Below are positions 1-14,000 of a DNA stretch of 64,000 nt, in pieces. Location of the stretch: the NCBI GenBank assembly GCA_032433765.1, contig JAVIAB010000008.1, positions 41,128,779 through 41,192,778 of the forward strand, written 5' to 3'. The translations under genes and the position numbers were made by a program. Under the pieces are notes generated by a model that did not search any database, had not been told where the DNA came from, and saw only the letters and a program-made list of their open reading frames with translations. This DNA comes from Megaustenia siamemsis (taxonomy: Eukaryota > Mollusca > Gastropoda > Stylommatophora > Ariophantidae). Every line of letters starts with the position of its first letter. Positions within the stretch are counted from its first letter, which is position 1.

Positions 1-129
1 CATTGATCTTTGACAGGTCATCCATTGACCTACAGATAAAAAGATACATGGAGTCATAATATAACTGCTACACACAGTAACATACACAGTTTTTAATCAG
101 AATCATTATAAACAAAAGTTTAGACATTA

Positions 130-400
130 TTCATCATCAAGTACCATGCATGCTGGTGGTGGTCATGTCTCTCCACAAATTTCGATCCTGACAGTTATTT
201 ATTATTTCTGTTGTTGACCTTCTGCAAGCCTATTTCTTCAGCTGTCTGGTATCTTTTCTCTTTGCTTCCCTCTATCTCTTCGTCCCTCAAATTTACAGTT
301 GTTACAATATATTCCAGCTGTTCCCTTCTCATTAGATAGCCAATAAAATGATGATTGTTTCTTCCTAATATCTTTATCTCTAAAGACCTTATTCAATGAC
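130..400 (-). mobile_element. LINE family A, 5'-truncated 3' end
   Basis: Begins with CATCATCAAGTACCATGC, the reverse complement of a family A 3' end, and aligns base by base with 11,787-12,100 and 19,769-20,060. On the minus strand it carries degenerate remnants of the RRDRGKQREK segment and the closing 'MITYA.RPGT' segment. Old, diverged copy. Confidence 0.8.
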
Positions 401-1382
401 CATATTTTGACCTTTTACTTTTTTGGTCCTTTCAACTAATCTGAAGCATGCAGTTTATTGCATTTGCATGAGAAATATGTGATAACTCTCTATGACCATT
501 GATACCCACAATGTTACAGTGTAAGGATGTATGATTGTATGTGATGTAAATAAAGTGTGCTATTTCTTTAAACTTTAAATGTGATCTATTTATCAACCTC
601 TTACAGAGCTATTCAATCTCTGGACTAGGGAAGCACAAACTAGATGACTTGTGGTTGACAACTCAGGATAAGTGACTCACAGCTAATGAAGACCTTACTT
701 CACCTTCCAGTTTGTAATAATCTGTGTTAAAATAGACTGACTAAGAAGATGAGATTTACTAAAGTCTTTGCAATGATAGGATCTGTTGATATAGAGGATC
801 TAGTTTAGGATGGACAGGATCAAACCTATGCAGCAGAACTTGGAAAATCAAGAAAGCCATTGTAGCCTACCATATCACCATCATGGATCTAAAAATGAAT
901 GGCTCACTTTGTTCCCATGGCATTAACATCATCCTCCCATATCTGGGATTTACAAAAGGAGCAGAATTGTAATATTTACTGAAGAGTATCAAAACAAAAT
1001 GGAGAGCTCAAGTCAAAGCTCTATGACATACCTTGTGCTTGGCTCTTATGCAAAGTGTAATATTTAATTGATTCATCACCTTCCAAATCTTCAGTTTCTA
1101 AGAGTTTAAGGTCTCTGAAGAGTTCTATATAAAGCTGATTGCCCTATCTAAAATATTAATCTGCTGTTTCTTAATGCAATCCTGCACTGGTGTAATCACA
1201 ATGCCTATACTTATGTCATTTCTGATTCTGTCTTTTCTTGCCATTTACATCATTGCTCTTGGGCATCTCATTTCCACAGTGAGGTCCGTCTGTCCATCCA
1301 TCCATCCATCCATCCATCCGTACTTAGTTTTCAATATTTCTTTTTCCTTAAAAAAAAAAAATTGTTCAAGAAACAGCTCTTA
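401..1382. other. Unassigned intronic or downstream sequence
   Basis: No exon of the phosphatase gene and no clear repeat family was recognised. About 40 bases near 765-805 resemble 41,245-41,285 (shared text around GATATAGA), hinting at an old interspersed repeat. A short TCCA run lies at 1,294-1,319 and a poly-A run at 1,349-1,360. Confidence 0.5.
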
Positions 1383-3509
1383 TAGCTCGTTTCAAATCAC
1401 GTGCCCAACTTCAAAACGCTATTGCTCAGTAACCGTTTGTTAAAAACTGTTGAAATTTTCCAAATGTTATTAGAATGCAAAAGACCCTTTAAATGTATAT
1501 TTAACAAATATCTTGCAGCTGCAGTTCTCTTAAAGCGGCGAATTTCTTTGATGTTTGTCAAAATTGTAAATTGTGAACCCCTAAATAATAGAAATTACCG
1601 TAGTTGCTGGTCTATGATTAATTTTCACTAGGTAAAGGCATGGCCGTAATGGGGAAATAACCTAATAAGACAAAACACCAGGAGAATTATTGTCTTCTCA
1701 GTTCGAGGACGGACGATAATATCAAGGTATACCTGTATGTCCAATTTTCATAGTTGTGTGGTCCTGATAAGGACCGTTTGTTGAACTAATTGAAGGTAAT
1801 ATAGGGGCCAACATTGTGGGGGCTATACACTTTCATTCTGAATCAGACAAGTCTAAAAGATTAATAACTGTTTGGGGTTGAACATTCCACAAACCATCAT
1901 TTTTCCAATATCTCTTCCTGTTTTAAGACGTGGTCTTCACATTTAGCCCAATAATCTTTGTCTATATTTAATAAAGCGAAATTAGCAAGAGTCTTTACAT
2001 CGCATATTTTGAATGTTGTATTTTCATCTGCCACTTGTCCTTTTAATTTTGCCCAGATTAGTTCTATTGGATTTAAATGAGCATGGTAAGGTGGCAGCCT
2101 CAAACTTATATGGCTGTGCTCTTGGATAATCTTATCTATTTGAAAAATCTTTGTCCTTTGTTTTTGCTTTACTAGAGATAGTAATTCAGGTTTTAAGTAC
2201 ATGTTATTAAATTGTATGTGCTCCTTTGTGAGCCATATCTTAATAGCATCTTTTGTATTGGATGACGTCGGGACTTTATCTTCAAGTGCAACAATGTTGT
2301 GGTACGCTGCATTGTCCATTATTAGGCAAGATGGTCGATCTAGTGATGGGAGAACAGAATGTTCAATCCAATGTCTAAATATGTGACCATTCATCTCAGA
2401 GTGATAATCCCGATTGTCTATGGATTTTGAAAGAAAAATGAGCTCTGCATTCTGTATTAGTCCATGTTGTCGACTACCTGCATGAGCAATTATCAAGCGC
2501 TGTCCTTTGCTGCTAGGTATTAATCTCTTAATGACTTTGACCATCTGATGACTGCCATTCCCTTTGGTTAGTGTGGTGAGCATTGATCCATGTTTCATCC
2601 AAGTACACAATATCATAACCTTGCTTGCGCACCTCTTTTACTTCATGTAAGTACTTGCTTCTCATGACTAATATATGTGGCTTCTCACAGATGATGTTTC
2701 GTCCATTGGAATACTTTCTGAATGTAAAGCCTGCAGCTCTCACATTCCTCCATAATGTAGACTTTGATATTTCAATACTGTTGTTCTTTTTCAGATAAAT
2801 TTTTTATTTTCTTATTATAACAGTTTCATTCATACCCAACATTTTGCGAATTTCACTTCTAATAAGTTCACTGTCGAAATTATCCAACATTTTTGCTCTT
2901 CCTTGTGATTTTGTACATTTTGAACATTGACGGTCACGTGCTTGAATCCAGCGATTAAATGACCATTTAGATAAATCCAAAATGTGTCTTGTCCTATTCT
3001 CAGGGTTACCTAAAGAATGAAATAATCTTCCTCGTTTAGCCTCTCTGCAAAAATAGTCATACATTTTTATTGCGATGTTTTGTAAACTGCAGAATTTAAT
3101 TTTAAGACTCATGATAAATGTTACCGTCCCACGTCTACACACCTATTCATTGTACATTCACCTATGAATGAACGGAAACGGAACACACAATTTCTCAAGT
3201 GTCTAATTGTGTCAAAAAAACCACGGCGAAAGCGTGCAAACACGTCAATTTTACCGTGTATGGATTTTTACTCGCTATTTTTAACTTAAAATACTGTAAA
3301 CATTAAGTTTTGACTACATCAATGGGTCGTTATAAATTTAAATAAATCAAATAAGCAACAATAATAACCAAATGTTTTTTTAAAATGAAATTAATTCCCT
3401 GTTGGGTTCTAATCATTATAACTTTACATGCACATTTTGAACAACTTACAACAAGCGGTTAAAAAGCTATCGATTTTAAAAGTTGGGCACGAAAATATGA
3501 AACAAGCTA
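1383..3509 (-). mobile_element. IS630/Tc1-type DNA transposon with TA duplication and long inverted repeats
   Basis: The left end starts TAGCTCGTTTCAAATCACG and the right end, read inward, starts TAGCTTGTTTCATATTTTCG. Similarity continues through GTGCCCAACTT and AACCG.TTGTT for about 80 bases. Each end is flanked by TA (1,381-1,382 and 3,510-3,511), the target duplication of the IS630-Tc1-mariner group. The 2,127-bp body contains one broken transposase gene. It lies downstream of phosphatase exon 13. Confidence 0.85.
1897..3142 (-). pseudogene. DDE transposase, broken (IS630/Tc1 group, long second spacing)
   Basis: The N-terminal part (3,142-2,804) has a helix-turn-helix-like region (LSKWSFNRWIQARDR). 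The catalytic part has IVYLDETWINAHHT (first Asp), RPSCLIMDNAAYHN (second Asp) and HLNPIELIWAKLKGQ (Glu). I count about 83 residues between the second Asp and the Glu, far more than the 34-41 of Tc1/mariner and close to the 'DD82E' spacing I recall for a group called Sailor. Breaks: a stop or frame change near 2,803 and a frame change near 2,535, so this copy cannot make a full protein. The triad itself is intact. Confidence 0.85.
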
Positions 3510-3668
3510 TAATTGTATATACAGTGTATTTAGTTTGTTTTCTCAAGGCTCTGAGTTTTCACTTTTTATGTCCAAGTAGTAAATTATATCCAATTTTACA
3601 ATTACCACATGAGGTCCATGATGATTGGAACCTGTAATGAGAAAGGAGATTTGAAGACATTCACTTAC

Positions 3669-3841
3669 TTGGATCTTGTTATGCCATCAGATGTGGGGTT
3701 GCCCATATCTTCTCCACCTCCAGTCTGAATGGACTCATGGTAGAAATCAGTCTGACTAACATGAGGCATTGGAGACAGTCCAGCCATGTAGACTGACTTC
3801 CACAGAACAATATCATGTTCACAAATCTTTGCAATCAACAC
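3669..3841 (-). CDS. MTMR3/4-like: MTMR3/4-like exon 13 (end of phosphatase domain; coding continues beyond)
   Basis: Acceptor CATTGCCAG before 3,841, donor TCCAA|GTAAGT at 3,668; 173 bases, phase 0 in and phase 2 out. It encodes ICEHDIVLWKSVYMAGLSPM, matching the 'VL.PVCHVR.L.LW.AVYLP' segment that closes the phosphatase fold. A Gly/Ser/Thr-rich tail that starts the disordered region follows. No further exon was recognised to the left, so the disordered linker, coiled coil and FYVE finger are presumably beyond the window. Confidence 0.88.
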
Positions 3842-6800
3842 CTGGCAATGACACATTGTGTTAACTTTAACTAAACATAACCATCAAAAAGACACGAGAC
3901 ATTTTGTTAACTTTAAATAATATTAACCATCAAAGTGACATATGTTGTTAACTTTCACTAGAACTAATCATCAAATGATGACACATTTTAAAAAATTATC
4001 TCCTATGTTTTAGAAACAAAGAATGTAAATATTCAGTACCCTGCTACCAGAGCTTTACACCATAACAGACAATCAAGTAAAACTACAGGAGAACCTATGG
4101 TAAACCAGTCCCAAGATCTGTCACGAAAGAGACTACTGTAAAGAATTAATTTTGCAGAGAACAGGCAAATAATTGCAGTGCTGCAGTAAAGCTGGTAGGA
4201 AGGAGTAAGTGGTGGGGGTGTAAGGTACACCTCTACAAGGTAAAGTGACAGCTTTATATATATAAAAAACACCAAAATCATGACGTTTCAGTCTACGTAG
4301 CTGCCTGTAGATCAAAACATGATTGGTTTATTTTGCTCTTTTTTTTTTTTTTGTAAAGCTGTCACCATACTTATTAGGAGTGTACATTATACTGCAGCAC
4401 TTGCTCCTAAACAATGTATATCCTGCTGCTACAGCTTTACACCATAAGAGACAATCAGGTAAAACTGCAGGTGAACCTATAACAAACCAATACAAAGATT
4501 TCTCATCTTAACAAAATGAGTGTGATAATCATTGTACCCTGTTCGATTTTGATCCATCCAGCACCGCTAGACTCCGCATAGGGCTCACAGTGTTTTTCAC
4601 TCATATCTATTCTTGGTGAGATGTTCTATCTTATCTAATGAGTCTATGCCTGCCAACTTTGCTTCTCTTATGAGTGTTAATTTTTAGTCTTTTTAGGTCT
4701 TCCCTTTTTTCTGTATTCTGATGTTACCCATAGAAGAACCTGTTTTGAAATTCTTCTGTTGTCTCTTCTCAACACATTCCAATATATGCCCAACTTCTCT
4801 TTCAAACTGTAAATGAGATCATTGGTTGCATGGCCATTTCTCTTAATTCTATATTAGTCTTGAATTTATTCCATTGTACACAGAGTATGCTTCTTAAGCA
4901 TTTATCTTTGAAAGGGTTTAGTTTTCTCTCAATCTCTTGTTTTCCAGCTTTCACATGCTTAGGTAAGGGTTGATAATATGTTTGAGTTGGATATTCTGAG
5001 TTTAGTTTTCTTGCTTAGTATTTTTGATTTCCATAGTTGTATTTTGCTATCAGAGATCAAAACCATGAGACAATCATGCTAAACAACAGAACCCATGGCA
5101 TGTCAATGCTATGATCTTTATCGTCACAGAAGTAACTTGGCAAATAACATACTGCTACCAGAGTTTTACACCATAAGAGACAATCACGTAAAACTGCACG
5201 TAAAATGGGACACCCACCACAAAAGCCCCTTTGAGAGCAAGCAGCATCTCAATTTGCCCACAAATAGATCTATCTATTGTCCTTTCAAGGCAAGATAGCA
5301 GTTAGGGCAGAAATTCTTGACTAATCATGTACAATGATCTTTGCTATTAAGTCTCAGACTTCACTTCATGTCCCTATTCTGGACAAGTGGTGCCCACTGT
5401 TGCTACTTCTCGTCTCTGTGCTCTTTGCAGTATTTCTCTAGAACAGTATACTTTTTTTCCCCTCTGATTCCCATTTCAGGGCTTGCTATGAGTACCTAGT
5501 TTATAATTTAAATTACCTATTTATCACCTTATCTGTTGGCTTGTAGAGATGTTTATAAATTAAATTATTTGTTTATTACCTTCTCTGTTGGCTTGTAGAG
5601 CAAGTTTACAAAATGTGACCTTTCTGCTCTCAGCAATGACCACACTGATGCAGTTTTGCTTGGGCAATTTTCCCTTTCCTTTTGACAGTTGTGCAGAAAG
5701 TTTCCAAACAGGCAGCTTTGTGAGTTTTGGAGAAGTTTCACCTGCAAATAAAAATTTCCAAATAAACTTAAATTTTTTTTAAACTTTAAATTATGATATC
5801 GTTGCAAAAATTACTGCATTAAAACACAAATTCTTCCAAATTTGACAGTTTGCCATGGTCAAACATTTCCCCCCTCAGTGTACCTTCCTAATTACTACTT
5901 CTGGTGACCCAGTTGGAGTGTTGGGTTGTTTTCTTTGGTATTGGATTTATTTTTCCATTTTTTTTTGTGAGATACAATCTCACAATTTTTTTTTACAATT
6001 TTCAACAAATTGATCTTTTTTTTTTTTGCTGTGAAATTTCCTTGGTTATCTGCTGCCATCAAACAACCCTTTGTAACTTGAGAAACACAGCAAATAATGC
6101 TATGAGGTTGCCAAACATACCAAATGAACTTACAGTGGCCGTATGAATAGACAATGTAACACATCCAGTCCATGCGGTCAAATTTCAAGTCATAAATCTA
6201 CGCAGGAAATCCAACGCCCTGTGTCCCTCTTAGTGTAAACACACAAATGTGTGTCAAAAGTTCACAAAGAAAATACTATTTTAAGAGCTCCTAATGTTAC
6301 AATTAAGTGGTAGTAATTTTTACTACAGTATCGTAAACACGTGAGTCACAGATCGTCAATATAAGGTTAAAGTAAAACATACATTTTAACTCTGCAAATT
6401 CTCTATATTTTCTCTGTTTCTATTTTAACTCTGGAATTATTATGTGGAAGTGAGTATTCACTTTGAATACATTAATTTTATGAACTTGAGAAATTTATCA
6501 TATATAGGAGCAGGCATTCACTGTAAATATATATTCACTGTAAATATATATTTACTGATATGATAAATTAACCATATGGGAGGATCAGATATTCACTTTA
6601 ATTACTGACAAAAGCAATTATTTTCTAGACATACCAAATAGGCCTCATTAAACTGAAACTCTGCTGGGTAATGAAGAGTCAACTGGTAAACACAATCCAA
6701 GAACTGCAGAAAGATGGGGCTGATTTGGTTGGTGTCACTGCAGTTGGGGTCATGACCCCCACGTTCTCCAAACTTGTGACCAAAATGCAGCCATTCTCTT

Positions 6801-7979
6801 TCCACCAATACTTGGAAGCCCTGTAGATTTGAAATAGATGATGAGTACTTCAATTTACAGGAAATGACCTCACATACAAGGCACATACATACGATTTGAA
6901 ATGGATGATGAGTACTTCAATTTACAGGAAATGACCTCACATACAAGGCACATACATACGATTTGAAATGGATGATGAGTACTTCAATTTACAGGAAATT
7001 ACCTCACATACAAGGCACATACACACGATTTGAAATGGATGATGAGTACTTCAATTTACAGGAAATGACCACACATACAAGGCACATACATACGATTTGA
7101 AATGGATGATGAGTACTTCAATTTACAGGAAATGACCTCACATACAAGGCACATACACATGATTTGAAATGGATGATGAGTACTTCAATTTACAGGAAAT
7201 GACCTCACATACAAGGCACATACACACGATTTGAAATGGATGATGAGTACTTCAATTTACAGGAAATGACCTCACATACAAGGCACATATACACGACTTG
7301 AAATGGATGATGAGTACTTCAATTTACAGGAAATGACCTCACATACAAGGCACATACACACGATTTGAAATGGATGATGAGTACTTCAATTTACAGGAAA
7401 TGACCTCACATACAAGGCACATACACACGATTTGAAATGGATGATGAGTACTTCAATTTACAGGAAATGACCTCACATACAAGGCACATACACACGATTT
7501 GAAATGGATGATGAGTACTTCAATTTACAGGAAATGACCTCACATACAAGGCACATACACACGATTTGAAATGGATGATGAGTACTTCAATTTACAGGAA
7601 ATGACCTCACATACAAGGCACATACACACGATTTGAAATGGATGATGAGTACTTCAATTTACAGGAAATTACCACACATACAAGGCACATACACACGATT
7701 TGAAATGGATGATGAGTACTTCAATTTACAGGAAATGACCTCACATACAAGGCACATACACACGATTTGAAATGGATGATGAGTACTTCAATTTACAGGA
7801 AATTACCACACATACAAGGGAGATGTACAAGATTAAAAAAAAAATTTTTAACATTGTTATTTGATGGTTATTATTGGATAGATGAAAATTAGTGGGAATG
7901 ATGATTATAATATGAGTAGGTGATTATAATGTTTTTACCTCAAAGTTGTCCACCATTGGGATATTTTAATTTTCTAAAC

Positions 7980-8044
<65 letters not shown>

Positions 8045-11000
8045 TATGATAGTTAGAAAAAATACACTCACATGAAAGCAAATAATAGCATAACTAAAAC
8101 TGAGAATAATTTAGTACTGTGTCTAATAAAAAATATCTTGTATGGTGAAGAAACATGGAAACTTAATAATACAACAGAGAAGAAAACTAAAACCCTTGAA
8201 ATGTGGATTAACAGAGGAATGGGGAGAATTGGGTGAACATGGAAGAAAACTAATAAAGAAGTTTTGAAGCACAAAAATGAGGATATACAATTTTTAACAC
8301 AATTCAATAAAGACGTCTTGGAAAGAGGGGGAGAAGATACTAGGTAAATGAAACAGAGGCAGCAAAGACTAAAGTGACTGACAACATTAAGAGATGGACA
8401 GGAGAGCCTTTGACAGTATTTACATCAAGGCAAGAGAAAGGATGAAATGGTACTCTTTGGTAGTGATCCCTCAAAACAGAAACAGCACAAGATGATGATG
8501 ATATGCCTTAAAAAAAAGTAAAAGTAAAGAGCCCCCGTCATGCCAAGTGGCGTATAGGGAATATAGTGTTAGTGACCATAAATTTTACAGACCTTCGACA
8601 CATGATTTTTGGGGTAATGTGGTCGGTATTACACCCGTGCTGCTTTACTTTCCCATAAAAATCCGGTACCCATTTACAGCTGGGTGAACCCGGAAGCCGT
8701 CGGTTGGAATCAAACCCTACCTCTTGTCCTTTGTTGTCCAGTTCACTAACCACTGAGCTATCATGGCTCAGATGATATGCCTTATTGATCATTATGTGAT
8801 CAACAAAACAATGAGTGAACAAGAATCACAAACTTTATTTTGTTTCTTCTTCTGATTTCACTACACTTCATCCTTATTGCTATTTCTCCACCTATTTGTG
8901 ATCATTTGAAAATTCAGTTATTTTACTAGCCAATCAAAGATGATCTCAGTATTTCCTATATTTTTTTTTGCTTTAGAAGGCAATTCTGATCACATTTCTA
9001 TAATCTTAGTATTCACATAGACCATTTGAACCTGGAGGTTTTAGATGCTTTTCTGATTGTCATTAATATCCTTAGTCTCATGCATTAATATCCTTAGTCT
9101 CATGCATTAATATCCTTAGTCTCATGATTAACAAATTAATAATGTACATCTAATTAATCAAATTAAATCTCATTATTCAAATAATAGTTTACAAACTTGT
9201 ATGTACATCTAATTACAGGTAAAGATGTACATTTGTCACAGAAAAAGTGTTAAATTAAAAAACAAACCACAGGGCCTGTGCTCTATTACCCTCCCCAACT
9301 CAATGAATTTTGTTTTCTGATTATTTTTTTTAAAGTTGAAGTGAACCAGTGTTCACTTTATAAACAAGACAGCACTACATTTAATTTAACTATCTGTTAT
9401 TCTAATCACCGTTCTGTTAAAAATTACTACATAAAAACAGTGAAGAAATTTGAAAAAAAATGTAAATATTCACAATTATTGGTGTCTTCTGTTTTAAATT
9501 ACAACAGTTCTTCTGTTGATCCTGAAAAAAAGTGTACAGATCTCTGCTTTCTATGAGCTTTAGATCAGGTACAGGGTCATTCACAAATAATGAAACCACC
9601 TTATTTTCCTTTAACATGTCCAAATATTGTCTTCACGGTGATGATTAAAGAAGAAAACAAAAGGAATAGGTAAAAGTTTATATTGAAAAATGAAATTGTG
9701 GGTTTAAAAAAATAAAACTTCCACCAGAATTAGTTGACTATTGACAAGTTAGGCAGATCAAGTAAAGGACACCCTGGTGGTATAAAGGTGGAAGAATTTT
9801 GTTGTTGCCCTACAAGACACACAAAACATGCATGCTACCATTTGCTTAGATGATCCATCAAAGAAATGAATAAGAAAGACTCTGTAGTCTATAGTGTTGT
9901 CATTCTCTTGGCTTGACCATACTATCAGGAACCTGCTGTACTCACCTCCAACTTCCTATAGTAGGGGTCCATCATGAGCTCTGAGAGGGAGACAATCTGA
10001 GATGTCCTATCCCAGCCATCTGAACAGTGGACAAGCACTGGCCTCTTCATTACATGCATTTGCTCCACTACAATGTTGGCACCACGGAGTAGAGCAGATA
10101 TGTATGTCAGCCACATACAACCAGTAAGGGTCTTGTAAAAACTTAAAAATGGAATAGATGAGATACATGCTATAATTATTATATAGAGTGTATATGTGGT
10201 TAGATAGGCATTTAACAAATAAGTTATATTGAAATCTTGAGCTAAAAATGGGATGATTGCTTGTTTTAGTTTGCATACACCAGCTATATATCTCTAGCAA
10301 AGTCCCTAGGGAGTGGTTTTTATTTAAATATTGCTTTTTCCTATTTTCCATACTGACAGCTTTGTGTTCAGGTGTCCCAGGTAGATATTTTTCTACTTTA
10401 GAGATACTTTCATGAGGGTCTGAAATTCATGTAAAGATCCCTTTTTTCTTTTCTCTACTGGCAGCCATATTCTTTGGTGTCCTTCACCATCTATCTATCT
10501 ATCTATTGTCCTTTCGAGCCGAAGATGGCACATAGGGTAGAACTTCAATCTCAAAAACAGAAACCTTGCGTGCCAAAGTGGCACATATTGCAGAGATCAC
10601 TGATTCTAAAATCTATGGTTCTGTTTCCATAACAATGCATTTTTACAATGACAGCTTGTCAAGCAATTGATCAACTTCCATAGTCACCTCTTACGACATG
10701 CCTGGAAGGTCACAGTGTCACTATTCTTTACTTCCCACATAATGAGGCCCCCGGCAGCCATATTCTTTGGTGTCCTTCACCATACAGGCAGATATTTTCC
10801 TTCTTCAGAGATACTCTCATTTTTCAGTCGAAAGTTTTGACATTTTTGGGTAGATCTTTTCCTATCAAATTTGCATAGGCAGCAACCATTTTTGGCCTAC
10901 TCTTTTGATTTCAAACTGTCAATGATTATTTAACATTCGCTAGACCACAAACTTCCAATAAACAAACAATGATGTGATGCTATAAAAAAAAAAGTAAAGT

Positions 11001-14000
11001 ACCACCGTCACGACAAGTGGCGTATCGGGAATATGGTGTTAGTGACCATAAATTTTACAGACCTTCGGCGCATGATTTTTGGGGTAATGTGGTCGGTATT
11101 ATGCCCGTGCCACTTTACTTTCCTAGAAAAAAATCCAGTACCCATTAAAAGCTGGGTGAACCGGAAGCCATCGGTTGGGATAGAACACTACCTCTTGTCC
11201 TTTGTAGTCCAATTCACTAACCACTGAGCTATCGCAGTTCCCGATGTGATGCTATGGCAAAGATTATTTTACAAAGACTTTGAGCAAGTAGTCTTTATAG
11301 CAGTCAAAAGATAAAGGACAAATGGTAGAGATCTCACCCTATACCTGAATGGAAAACAATAAATAACAATATGATGTTTTGATGACATTCTGATTCTGAA
11401 CAGAGCATTGTAACTATATGTCCACCTAGCCGCATAGATTGCAAGACACTCATACTCCACACTGGACATGCCAAGCTAGTTTTCAGCTTAAGAGAATGTC
11501 CTGCAAGTATGTGAAAGTCCAGAAATCTGGCTCCATGATAAAAGCATGACAGACAAGCTATGGAGACTCATGAAGACTCTGCTGTTGGCTAAATTCATGG
11601 AGAAAACTCATTTCTCTGTGTTAGTTTATAACCTTCCTGGACCAGTGGGAAGCTCTTTGACCTGAAGCCATGGTAGAGGAAGTTGAGTCTTGTGCTATAA
11701 ATGTAGTTTCTTGAGGATAGTAACAACAAGCAATGTCAAGGATGTAATAGCATTTTTACATCAAGAATGGAACAAATGAGAACATCATCATCATCATCAA
11801 GTACCAGGCCTAGTGGCGTAGGTGATCATGTCTCTCCACAACTTTCGATCTCTGCAGATATTTATCATTTCTGTTGTTGACCTTCTGCCAAGCCATTCTT
11901 TTAAGCTGTCTGGTATTTTTTCTCTTTGCTTCCCTCTATCTCTTCGTCCCTCAATTTTTCCAGTTGTTACAATATATTCAAGTTGTTCTCTTCTCATTAC
12001 ATGGCCAAAAAATGATGATTGTCTCTTCCTAACATTGGAAATTAGCTCTCTTTTTGCTTTGACCTTTCTCAGAACCTCTTCATTACTCTTCTTAGCTGTC
12101 CATGGTATTCTCAACATTCTTCTGTAAAACCACATTTCTACAGACTCCAGTGATTTTTTTGTCTGTTGTCCTATTGTCCATGATTCGCATCTGTATGTTA
12201 AGACTGGCTCTGCGTAACGTTTAAGAACTCTTTTTTCTAGTTTCTATTGTCAAAAATGGATTGCATAGCATTTTCCTCATTTTTTGGAAAGCTGCTTTTG
12301 CCTGAGCCATTCTGAGAACACAAACAGTTAATTCACTAACCTGCCTTCATTATAGGTCCCTTCTCTTTCATGGGACACTCACATAACATAAAACCTATTT
12401 GTTATCATATGCCAACATTGTGACAAAACAAACACTTGAGAAGCTGAAAGATTTTCTGTGATCATTTCCAGAAACACTTGTATGCCATCTCTCAAAAAAC
12501 TGGTACTCTGTTGGTGGCCCACTTTAATTCTCCTGGTCACAATGATATCTCATGTTCCTCAGATCATAACCTGTTTCATTCTTTTCTCATAGCCCAGTTG
12601 GTTCTTTTCATTTTTTCCCCACAATCTCTAATTGTCCCTCTCACTGCATATTTTAGGGGTCTCTCATCCATCCTTTCCTCTGGGTTGATTTGTTTCTGTG
12701 CCCTCCTCCTTTCCTGGCCACTGTTTGAGCCCTCCTTCCAAGAGAGCAGACACATAACCACTCAGGACCAACTAAGCCGCCCTTTCAAATTTTCCTTTCT
12801 TTCAGGAACTCTCTCTCTCTCTCTCTCACTACCCCTCCCATGCGTGTGCATGTGTAGGGTTTTTAGAAAAGATAAGTGCCACTTACAATTATATTAATCA
12901 GTTTGTTTTGATATCTTGTTTATTTGTGTAATTCATTGTGTTTTTGTTATTGTCTGCCAACTGATGAAGACTTTATAGTCAAAACATTTTGCTCTTTTAT
13001 TGTTCCGTTGCGAATAGTACCTTACATCATTGTGCTATTACGATATTACGATCACGAACGAAAATGTCAAAAAGCGGGAAATCTACAACACAAAGAAAAC
13101 AATCAGAACGTTTAATAGGCACTTGGAACATCTGCGGATTAGGGGATAAAAGTACAGAAATAGTTGAATTTATGAAGAAAAGGAATATAAAAATCTTAGG
13201 ATTAGCTGACACAAGGAAGAGAGGTAAAATCATTAAAGAAATACACCAAAGCTACACACTCGCCACGAGCGGAATTAACAACATGGCGGAAGTAAACAAA
13301 CACGGAGTCGGTTTCATTATCGAAAGTAATACTGCCAAAAATATACTAGAAATAGATTACATCTCGGAAAGAATTATAAGTATCAAATTAGCAGAAAAAG
13401 GAGGAAATACCACTTATATTCAAACATATGCTCCATGCAACGACACATATAGTGAGGACAGCAAACAAGAATATTTTGATGAACTATCAGCCACAATAAA
13501 TAAAGTCAAAGACACAGAGAAATTGTTTGTACTAGGAGATTTCAACGGTAGAGTAGGACAAAGGAGAACACCATGGGAATTATACCTAGGACCATTTAGT
13601 GACATTAGAACAGAGTGTAACAGTAATGGTGAACACCTACTAAATATTTGTGCAGAACATGATCTTTATATAACAAACACGTTTAATCAGCACAATCATA
13701 ACCAAATACTCACTTGGTATAAATGGAATGACACGGACAAGGCCTCCCAAATCGATTTTATTTTGACTAGAAGACATCAAAGGAGGGACATAACAGACTC
13801 AAGATCTATACCAAATGCAATATTAGATACAGACCATAAGCCTGTTTTACTATGGCAGAAAAAATGGATTAGGAAACTACAGATGACAAGACCTCAAGCA
13901 CAAAGAATCGATCTAAAAGCAATAAAGAATGTAAACATACAGAAAGAAATAGAAGAATCCGTAACCAACAAATACCAAACCCGAATACAACCAACAAACA

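Noticed and set aside
1..1382. Search for coiled-coil and FYVE exons of the phosphatase
   Set aside because: No cysteine-pair pattern of a FYVE finger or heptad-rich frame seen on the minus strand; these exons are presumed to lie outside the window.
6826..7822. CRISPR-like regular repeats
   Set aside because: No unique spacers: units are directly contiguous, and the sequence is eukaryotic with introns.
9278..9556. 92-codon plus-strand open frame
   Set aside because: AT-rich, no similarity recognised, inside an intron of the opposite-strand gene.
11822..12127. Plus-strand open frames over LINE families A and C (Ser/Phe/Leu-rich)
   Set aside because: They are antisense shadows of the LINE C-terminal coding region.
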